A DNA stretch of 29,895 nucleotides from an uncultured Clostridia bacterium (lineage in GTDB: Bacteria > Bacillota_A > Clostridia > TANB77 > CAG-508), in NCBI GenBank assembly GCA_934130705.1, contig CAKOYL010000008.1, positions 1 to 29,895 of the forward strand, read 5' to 3'. The position numbers and the translations under genes are program-made. Position 1 is the stretch's first letter; each line of letters starts with the position of its first letter. The notes under the pieces are model-generated. The model was not told the DNA's origin and made no database searches. It worked only from the letters and a program-made list of their open reading frames with translations. Shown piece by piece: positions 17,157 through 22,927 of the stretch.

Positions 17157-18548
17157 CTATCTTTCTGCCTTTATTTTTAATAGATATCTTGTTATGATTG
17201 CATTGTAAATTGTGATTAATGTTATTCCCCAAAATGCTATCATTCCAAAGCTACTAATAGGTACCCATTTTATGAAGCAAAATACTATTGCCATAACACA
17301 AATTGGTATAATTTTAATAAAGAATGATTTATATGTTTCTAATGTTGCTTTTTGTACTACATTTTCTACTTGTTCTTTGTCTAATCTTTCAATTTTTTCT
17401 AATAGCATTTGTGTAAATATGTAATTTAAAGCTAATATTGTAACTATTCCTGTAATTGATTCTATTGAAATTGTTACATTTGTATATCTAACTATTAACA
17501 TATATATAGCAGCTAGTCCTATATATGCAATTCCTGCTAATAGACCATTCATTTTATGTTTAATAATTAATACAATAATTCCAACTACTGCTATTACTGC
17601 AATAACTATTTCAGCTTTTATTAAATCTTGTGTTGTTATTTCTGGTAATATGTATTGATTTTTTTCTAAATCATATTTTATTGGTAATTTTCCTGTATCT
17701 AATACTGTAGCAATACTTTGAGCTTGTTGTGCATAATTTTGTAATGTTGTTGAATCTGTTGTAGCACTTCCTACTGATAATTGTATTTTTCCTGTTGTTA
17801 TTGCTTCATCAAATGATGTTGACATTATTTCCTCATCATCTATTTTCATTGTTACTTTTTTCTCAGATTTTGTTGTATCTTCTGAACCTTCTGATGTTGT
17901 ATTTGTTGCTTCATTTGTTGAATTTTCTTCACTTGTTGTGTTTTCAGCTGTGTTGTTATCAGTTGTGTTATTTACTGATACATATGTTTCACTAATTTCT
18001 TTTAATTTTGATTTTCCATCTTTATTAAATTCTATTTGTAAATATATTGATGTTCCACTTGATGTTGTATTATATAATACTTTTGATGATTTTATATTGC
18101 TGTTATCTAATAATACTTCATTAGTTTCACTATCTATAATTTCAAATTTTCCTACTGTATTTAAATTTCCTATAATAGTATCTGTTTTACTGTTTTCTTC
18201 AGGTATTTCTATTGTTATTTCGCCTGTTGTTTCATTTACGCTTGTTGTATATTCTTCTACTGATAATTCTTTTAATCTTTTTTCTATTATTTCTTTTGAT
18301 TTTTCATAATTTTCAGATGTTAATGCTTCTTCACTATTGTTTGGAACATCATTTGTTGATTCTGTGTTTACTTTTAATTTTATTGTTCTTGCACCATTTA
18401 GTGACATTGAATATGAATAATCTTTTACTTTGTTTTCCATTCTATTTTTGTTTTTTTGATAAATTCCCACAAAACTTATCATTGATATTAGAATAACTAA
18501 AAATGTTATTGTTAATATTTTTACTGTTTTCATTGTTTTATTTTTCAT
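17157..18548 (-). CDS. secD: Divergent SecD homologue lacking the DAN motif
   Basis: A 463-residue membrane protein with an N-terminal helix (about 7-29) and a P1-type periplasmic-like domain containing IIEKRLKEL and NTVGKFEIID. Within that domain a T/N/S/E-rich low-complexity insert spans about 190-228, and about five C-terminal helices start near residue 305. The family's helix 4 motif (VDANVLIFERI) aligns without gaps to LNYIFTQMLLEKI near residue 379. ERI survives as EKI, but the essential Asp-Ala-Asn has become Ile-Phe-Thr. The later conserved DAN..T segment is also changed (SFFIKIIPI). It lies between an HD-domain gene and secF, the common order in Clostridia. The ribosome site is GGAGG. 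Confidence 0.85.
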   Translation of the reverse strand: MKNKTMKTVKILTITFLVILISMISFVGIYQKNKNRMENKVKDYSYSMSLNGARTIKLKVNTESTNDVPNNSEEALTSENYEKSKEIIEKRLKELSVEEYTTSVNETTGEITIEIPEENSKTDTIIGNLNTVGKFEIIDSETNEVLLDNSNIKSSKVLYNTTSSGTSIYLQIEFNKDGKSKLKEISETYVSVNNTTDNNTAENTTSEENSTNEATNTTSEGSEDTTKSEKKVTMKIDDEEIMSTSFDEAITTGKIQLSVGSATTDSTTLQNYAQQAQSIATVLDTGKLPIKYDLEKNQYILPEITTQDLIKAEIVIAVIAVVGIIVLIIKHKMNGLLAGIAYIGLAAIYMLIVRYTNVTISIESITGIVTILALNYIFTQMLLEKIERLDKEQVENVVQKATLETYKSFFIKIIPICVMAIVFCFIKWVPISSFGMIAFWGITLITIYNAIITRYLLKIKAER

Positions 18549-18563
18549 TTTATTTCCTCCATT

Positions 18564-19223
18564 TTATAATAATTTTGTACCGTTTATTACTAGCTCAAAC
18601 CACACTTTTAAGTACTTGGCTGCATATTTACTCATCATAGTTCTTTGCATAAATATTTCAAAGTAATCTAGTACTGGACATATTTGTGTATCTATTTTCA
18701 AGTTTAATATTATTTTTCTTTCTTTTTCATCTATTTCTAAATCTGCATTTGTTACTGCATAATTTACTCTATCATGGATATCGAATGTTGATAAATTCTT
18801 GTTTACTACTCTATCTCTATGTACATCTGATTTGTCTGCTAATATTAATGCTGCTGATATATCGCTTATTGCTGTTCCTGTATTCTCATCATGATTTCCT
18901 ATTGCCATCATTATTTCTGTTCTTTCATCTACTGGCATTCCCATTTCTTTCAAGATGTTGTAAGCCATTATTGCTCCACTATGTGCATGGTCTACTCTGT
19001 TTACACAGTTTCCTATATCATGCATATAACCAGCTATTCTTGCTAGTTGTACAGTTCTTTCTGGATATCCTAATTTTTCTAGTATATCCCCTGCTCTTTT
19101 TGATACTATTGATATGTGTCTATGCCCATGTTCCGTATATCCTATTGCATTCAATTGTTTTTGGGCTCCTCTTATCAATGCATCCAATTCTTGGTTTTCT
19201 TTAACTTCTTTTAAAGTTATCAT
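18564..19223 (-). CDS. HD-domain phosphohydrolase-like protein
   Basis: A 219-residue cytoplasmic protein with a complete HD metal site: TEHGHRHI (about 30-37), AGYMHDIGN (about 65-72), IGNHDENTG and ILADKSDVHRDRV. These are the H...HD...H...D residues of metal-dependent phosphohydrolases. The C-terminal half has a beta-rich stretch and a helical tail. Substrate unknown; a nucleotide or second-messenger phosphodiesterase role is possible. It heads the operon with secD (15 bases apart) and secF, an arrangement often seen in Clostridia. The ribosome site is AAAGGAGG and a good promoter lies upstream. Confidence 0.88.
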   Translation of the reverse strand: MITLKEVKENQELDALIRGAQKQLNAIGYTEHGHRHISIVSKRAGDILEKLGYPERTVQLARIAGYMHDIGNCVNRVDHAHSGAIMAYNILKEMGMPVDERTEIMMAIGNHDENTGTAISDISAALILADKSDVHRDRVVNKNLSTFDIHDRVNYAVTNADLEIDEKERKIILNLKIDTQICPVLDYFEIFMQRTMMSKYAAKYLKVWFELVINGTKLL

Positions 19224-19248
19224 TTGTTACCTCCTTTAGTCTTTATAG

Positions 19249-19277
19249 ATTTTATATTAAATGATTAAAAAAATCAA
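19249..19277 (-). promoter_or_regulatory. Putative promoter of the HD-secD-secF operon
   Basis: TTGATT (19272-19277, minus strand) and TAAAAT (19249-19254) are 17 bases apart, about 25 bases upstream of the HD gene start and just after the spoVT terminator. Confidence 0.6.
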
Positions 19278-19300
19278 CCTTTTCTTTTTATTTTATATAG

Positions 19301-19350
19301 AAAAAAACAAGTTAATTATAATTAAAATATTAATTACAATAACCTGTTTT
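19301..19350 (-). terminator. Terminator downstream of spoVT
   Basis: On the minus strand AACAGGTTATTGTAATTA (about 19331-19348) pairs imperfectly with TAATTATAATTAACTTGTT (about 19306-19324) and is followed by a run of seven T. It starts just after the spoVT stop codon. Confidence 0.7.
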
Positions 19351-19355
19351 TTATT

Positions 19356-19911
19356 TTATATTTCCATTTGACTAGCTAAAAATGTGGCAGCTGATTGAGC
19401 TACTTTCTTTTCAACTTCATTCATTTTACTATTTGTGTCTTTTGACATTAATATTACTGTTCCTATTGTGTCTCCATTAGATACTATAGGATAAACAATT
19501 TGTGCATTATATTTTCTTTGATTATTATCATTTTTTATAATCGGCATTGCCATATCACTATTCTCTTTGCTTGTATATACTTCTTTATCTTCCATTAATT
19601 TTTCTAGTTCTTGGCTTATGTCTTGTTCTAAAAATTCTTTTTTTGATCCACCTGCAACTGCAATTATTGAATCTTTATCTGTTATACATGCAATATGTCC
19701 TGTTGTTTTTGCTAATGTTTCAGCATAACCAGTTGCAAATTCTGATAATTCTCCTATAGGTGAATATTTTTTTAATATAACTTGCCCTTCTCTATCTGTA
19801 AATATTTCAAGTGGGTCTCCGCTCTTTTATTCTTAATGTTTTTCTTATTTCTTTTGGTATTACAACTCTACCCAAATCGTCTATTCTTCTTACAACACCT
19901 GTTGCTTTCAT
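19356..19911 (-). CDS. spoVT: SpoVT/AbrB-family sporulation regulator, interrupted by a +1 shift at CGG
   Basis: SpoVT is a forespore transcription regulator with an AbrB-like swapped-hairpin DNA-binding N-terminus and a GAF C-terminus. The frame starts at ATG 19911 behind AAAGGAGG and reads MKATGVVRRIDDLGRVVIPK through codon 30 (GAG, Glu). Codon 31 is CGG (19821-19819), and TGA follows three codons later, giving a 34-residue peptide. Omitting the single C at 19821 gives E-G-D-P-L-E-I-F-T-D-R-E-G, the normal family sequence, and the frame continues to 19356 for a 184-residue protein, the expected length. The rest of the GAF part (HIACITDKDSIIAVAG, VYPIVSNGDTIGTVILMSKD) shows no decay. It may be a recent frameshift, a sequence error or, as I favour, a recoded gene; see findings. 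Confidence 0.85.
19818..19821 (-). other. Putative +1 recoding site CGGA in spoVT
   Basis: On the minus strand GAG-C-GGA-GAC: the C at 19821 is the extra base. In the zero frame the codon is CGG, which I found in no intact gene of this window. The restored residue is the glycine conserved in SpoVT (REGDPLEIF-type turn). Confidence 0.6.
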
Positions 19912-19942
19912 AATCTTCCTCCTTTAATTTCAAGTCTACTCT

Positions 19943-19972
19943 TATTATCTCAAAAGAGGAAAATTTTATACA
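19943..19972 (-). promoter_or_regulatory. Putative sporulation (sigma-G/F-like) promoter of spoVT
   Basis: TGTATA (19967-19972, minus strand), 17 bases, then GATAATA (19943-19949) resembles the sigma-G pattern (TGnATA, then CATAnTA-like). This agrees with sigma-G control of spoVT in Bacillus. The -10 could also be read as a sigma-A element, so the assignment is tentative. Confidence 0.4.
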
Positions 19973-19991
19973 TTTTTATTTATTTTTATCA

Positions 19992-20027
19992 AAGAAGACA
20001 AATTGAATTATTCCAATTTGTCTTCTT
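19992..20027 (-). terminator. Hairpin at the end of the KAP ATPase gene
   Basis: A perfect 14-base stem (20014-20027 with 19992-20005) has its 5' arm inside the last codons of the KAP gene and the TAA stop in or beside the loop. The T-run after it is weak, so it may serve more as a 3' stabiliser than as a strong terminator. Confidence 0.55.
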
Positions 20028-21987
20028 CTTTTCTTGGTAAAAAGCTTGTTTTATATTTATCTAAGATTTGTCCTAACCCATTTGAAAATTCTTTAAGCAT
20101 TACTATTTTTATTGATTGGTCTTTTCCTTTTAAATAGTCATCAATAACTTGTTTTAATTGTTTTATATTTTTCATTTCTGGTTCAATTTGTTTTGTATAT
20201 TTTTCTGCTCTATTTAACAATTTTTCTTTTATTAGAACTATATCCTCATTACTAGCACAAGATATTCTTTGGAACATTTGATATACATCATAATATTTAA
20301 ATATTGGTATATCCATACATTCTCTATCAAATTGTTCATAGAACTCTTCCATTCTCATTGGAATGCACTTAAATATTAATTCTGCTTTTTCTTTATACAT
20401 TTTATCTAATAATTGTGCATTTAATCCATTAAAATGTTTTTGTATATCTTCCATATCTTCTTGAACTTGTTCTATTGCAACTTTTGCAAGTTCTTCTTCT
20501 ACATTTGCACAATATTTTGATTTTAGAGATGATACATTCATTCCATTAAAAAATATATTTTTCAATGTTTTTATGTCCATTTCTATTAATCCTTTTCTTG
20601 AGAAATAACTAAAATATGCATATATTTTGACAATATCTATTAATTCTATATTTCCCTGTTTTACATCTTCTAATACGTCTTCTATAACTTTTCCAAATTC
20701 ATCGTCAGAAATTTTCCAATATTCTTCTGTAAGTAGTCTTTTATATCCTGGTAGATTTTCAGTATCTACTGTATTTCTTATTGTTTCCATGTTTTCTTTG
20801 AATATTTTCATATCAAATATTCTTGTTCTTACATAGTATTCTATAAATTTGAAAAATCTATATTCTGCTTTAAAATTATAATAATAATTACTATCAAATT
20901 CTTTTATATAGAACTGTCTATTATCCATTAATGTTCTAGATGATACTATAATTGATTTGTATTCTTCATTATCTTTTATATTTACAAATTTATCTTTTGT
21001 AATTTTTCCTGCTTTTATTTCAAAAGAAATTGCAATAGTAAATATTAGCATTGTTTGCATTATTCTATTATTTATATTAGGATAATTTTTTTCTACCATT
21101 TCGTATATTTTTTGAAAATCATTTAATGCATGTTTTAATATTCTTAAATTTCGTGTTCCACTTTTTTCAAATGTTGATATTATTAGTCTTGTATTTTCTC
21201 TTAGAAATCTTATTAAGTCTGGGTCATTTTCATATCTCATTAAAATTCCATTTATTATATAATCAAATTTTGGTGCATATTCAAATGTTTCTCCTATTAA
21301 CTTTTCTTTTATTCTTTCATAATCGTTTGCTTTATCAAATACATGCTCTATTTTATTTTGTATTTTTTCTACCATTGGTTTATCTGCTGTATTTAGTTCA
21401 CCTTGTTTATCTAATAAATATGTTGCTATAAATGTTTTCATTTCTATATTGGAGCTTTTTAATTTTGTTGATAATTCTTTTTCATTACATATAATTATTG
21501 TTTTTATGTGATCATGTTCAACAAAATTATTTATATATCCTAAAATATCTATAACATCTACATTAGCTCTTTCTAAGTCATCAAAACATAAAACTTTGTC
21601 ATCTGTTGAAAAAAATTCCCCATAATCTAGTTTATCACCATTTTGCGTAACTCCAAAGAAATTGGCCATGTCCAAACCTGTTTTGGCATATTCTGGTATT
21701 GTTGTTTGGCCTGTTTGCTCCATAAATCTTCTTAAATTTTTGTCCATTAATTGTGTTGTTTCTATAAATATTTTTTTACTAATATCCTCTAAATTAGATA
21801 TTCCGTATAATGACATATAGATAGTTGTGTATCTTTTGCCATTTAATTGCATTGTTTCGATTTTCTTTTTTATTTTATTATTCCAAAAGTGTGTTTTTCC
21901 TACACCCCATTCTCCATTTAGCATGATGGCATAATCTGTATAATCTGATCTAACATAATCTAATATACTTTCAACTAAATCTTCCAT
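20008..21987 (-). CDS. KAP-type P-loop NTPase
   Basis: A 659-residue ATPase. Walker A is GEWGVGKT (residues 25-32), followed by the typical KAP-like stretch YTTIYMSLYGISNLEDI. Walker B is VLCFDDLER (about 131-139), with IICNEKEL (a sensor-like strand) after it. The C-terminal 400 residues are helical, with no clear membrane segments, unlike many KAP proteins that carry two membrane helices inside the NTPase. The family includes the F-plasmid phage-exclusion protein PifA and many proteins annotated only as P-loop NTPase fold. It starts 22 bases after comF with a GGAGGG site, so it is co-transcribed with it. Composition resembles the neighbours. Function unknown; phage defence or membrane-linked signalling are possibilities only. 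Confidence 0.8.
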   Translation of the reverse strand: MEDLVESILDYVRSDYTDYAIMLNGEWGVGKTHFWNNKIKKKIETMQLNGKRYTTIYMSLYGISNLEDISKKIFIETTQLMDKNLRRFMEQTGQTTIPEYAKTGLDMANFFGVTQNGDKLDYGEFFSTDDKVLCFDDLERANVDVIDILGYINNFVEHDHIKTIIICNEKELSTKLKSSNIEMKTFIATYLLDKQGELNTADKPMVEKIQNKIEHVFDKANDYERIKEKLIGETFEYAPKFDYIINGILMRYENDPDLIRFLRENTRLIISTFEKSGTRNLRILKHALNDFQKIYEMVEKNYPNINNRIMQTMLIFTIAISFEIKAGKITKDKFVNIKDNEEYKSIIVSSRTLMDNRQFYIKEFDSNYYYNFKAEYRFFKFIEYYVRTRIFDMKIFKENMETIRNTVDTENLPGYKRLLTEEYWKISDDEFGKVIEDVLEDVKQGNIELIDIVKIYAYFSYFSRKGLIEMDIKTLKNIFFNGMNVSSLKSKYCANVEEELAKVAIEQVQEDMEDIQKHFNGLNAQLLDKMYKEKAELIFKCIPMRMEEFYEQFDRECMDIPIFKYYDVYQMFQRISCASNEDIVLIKEKLLNRAEKYTKQIEPEMKNIKQLKQVIDDYLKGKDQSIKIVMLKEFSNGLGQILDKYKTSFLPRKEEDKLE

Positions 21988-22009
21988 TTTTCCCTCCGTA
22001 TATAATTTC

Positions 22010-22681
22010 TTAATCTTTTGCTAATACTAATATTCCTACTTTATCAGGCTTTGCTGCTCTTAATGTTTTACTACATTCATTTGCGGTACTTCCTGTTGTA
22101 TATATATCGTCAATTAATAATATTTTTCTATTTTCTAGTAATTTTTTATTTTTTAAATCATAAACTCCTTGTATATTTTGTAATCTATCTTCTTTGTTTA
22201 ATTTGCTTTGTTCTATTATATTCTTGGTTTTTATCAAGCAATTATTCATTAATTCCAAATCTGTTTTTTCTGATATATTTCTTGCTATAAGTAAACTTTG
22301 ATTATAGCCTCTTTCATTTTTCCTTTTTTTACTAATTGGAACTGGTATAATTGTATCATAATTTTTTATATTTTCAAATATTTTTTGGTTTTTTAACAAA
22401 AAATTTACAAACATTTTATATAAATATGATTTGTCATTAAATTTATAGTCTATTATTAATTTTCTGATTTGTCCTTCATATCTAAATATGTACATTAATT
22501 CATTAAAATATTTGTCTTCTATTTCAGTTCCTTCTTTTATTATTCTATTTTCAGCTTGTTTATTTAATTTTATTTCACATTTTTTGCATAATGAGTTTTC
22601 GTTTATTTTTCCACATATTCCGCACGTTTGGGGATAAATTAGATTTAAAATTTTTTCTTGAATTTTTAAAATTTTATTCAC
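22010..22681 (-). CDS. comF: ComF-family phosphoribosyltransferase-like protein
   Basis: A 223-residue protein of the ComF/GntX type, linked to DNA uptake and recombination in transformable bacteria. The N-terminal zinc-binding cysteines CGICG (20-24) and CKKC (about 32-35) are present, followed by IPVPISKKRKNERGYNQ and the PRPP-loop ILLIDDIYTTGST (about 186-198). The only upstream start in this frame is a GTG at 22681, which has no clear ribosome site (AAGAAAAGA only). It stands 34 bases beyond a strong terminator, which hints at attenuation or weak expression. KAP follows in the same unit. Confidence 0.9.
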   Translation of the reverse strand: MNKILKIQEKILNLIYPQTCGICGKINENSLCKKCEIKLNKQAENRIIKEGTEIEDKYFNELMYIFRYEGQIRKLIIDYKFNDKSYLYKMFVNFLLKNQKIFENIKNYDTIIPVPISKKRKNERGYNQSLLIARNISEKTDLELMNNCLIKTKNIIEQSKLNKEDRLQNIQGVYDLKNKKLLENRKILLIDDIYTTGSTANECSKTLRAAKPDKVGILVLAKD

Positions 22682-22712
22682 TCTTTTCTTGATTTGAATT
22701 AATAATTATTAT

Positions 22713-22745
22713 AAAAAAGAGGAATTAGATAAAAACTAATTCCCC
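22713..22745 (-). terminator. Strong terminator between recD2 and comF
   Basis: GGGGAATTAG (22736-22745, minus strand) pairs with CTAATTCCTC (22719-22728) with one G-T pair and a 7-base loop, followed by six T. It ends the non-coding unit containing the 41-base repeats and may attenuate read-through into comF. Confidence 0.88.
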
Positions 22746-22748
22746 TAA

Positions 22749-22830
22749 CTTTTTCATTCTCCGTTTCTTGTTTGGTGGAGTTAAAACCGCTTTTTCATTC
22801 TCCGTTTCTTATTTGGTGGAGTTAAAACCG
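22749..22830. repeat. Two tandem 41-base direct repeats
   Basis: Copy 1 (22749-22789) and copy 2 (22790-22830) are adjacent, without spacer, and differ at one position. A third partial copy, CTTTTTC, follows at 22831-22837. This is too short and spacer-free to be a CRISPR array. Confidence 0.95.
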
Positions 22831-22836
22831 CTTTTT

Positions 22837-22854
22837 CTAACTTATATAAGTTAG
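22837..22854. repeat. 18-base perfect palindrome
   Basis: CTAACTTATATAAGTTAG is its own reverse complement. It lies within the first bases of the predicted transcript, so it may be an operator near the transcription start or a 5' RNA hairpin. Confidence 0.8.
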
Positions 22855-22871
22855 TTAATATTAGTATATTC

Positions 22872-22900
22872 ATTATATGCTTTTTTATGTAACTTGTCAA
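22872..22900 (-). promoter_or_regulatory. Perfect consensus promoter downstream of recD2
   Basis: TTGACA (22895-22900) and TATAAT (22872-22877) on the minus strand with exactly 17 bases between them. This is the best sigma-A match I saw in the window, yet no coding start follows before the terminator. Confidence 0.85.
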
Positions 22901-22927
22901 TAAGAAAATTTCGACAAAATTAGACTT

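Larger units (their letters stand above)
22713..22865 (-). ncRNA. Putative ~150-base non-coding RNA or comF leader with tandem repeats
   Basis: Between the recD2 stop and comF lies a unit bounded by a perfect TTGACA-17-TATAAT promoter and a strong terminator, both on the minus strand. The predicted transcript starts near 22865 and contains an 18-base palindrome, two nearly identical 41-base repeats and the terminator hairpin. Each repeat holds AACTCCACC and, further on, CGGAG, so CTCC can pair with GGAG inside each copy. I recognise no known riboswitch or RNA family. It could be an independent small RNA or a leader controlling comF. Confidence 0.5.

Noticed and set aside
22745..22805. Tiny leader peptide frames (ATGAAAAAGCGG...TAA and ATGAAAAAGTTA...) in the repeat locus
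   Set aside because: The GGAG is only 2 bases from the ATG, too close for a normal ribosome site, and the frames are very short. They cannot be supported as genes, though the in-frame CGG in one is curious.
22749..22830. Tandem repeats as a CRISPR array
   Set aside because: The copies abut without spacers, there are only two, and no cas gene is nearby.
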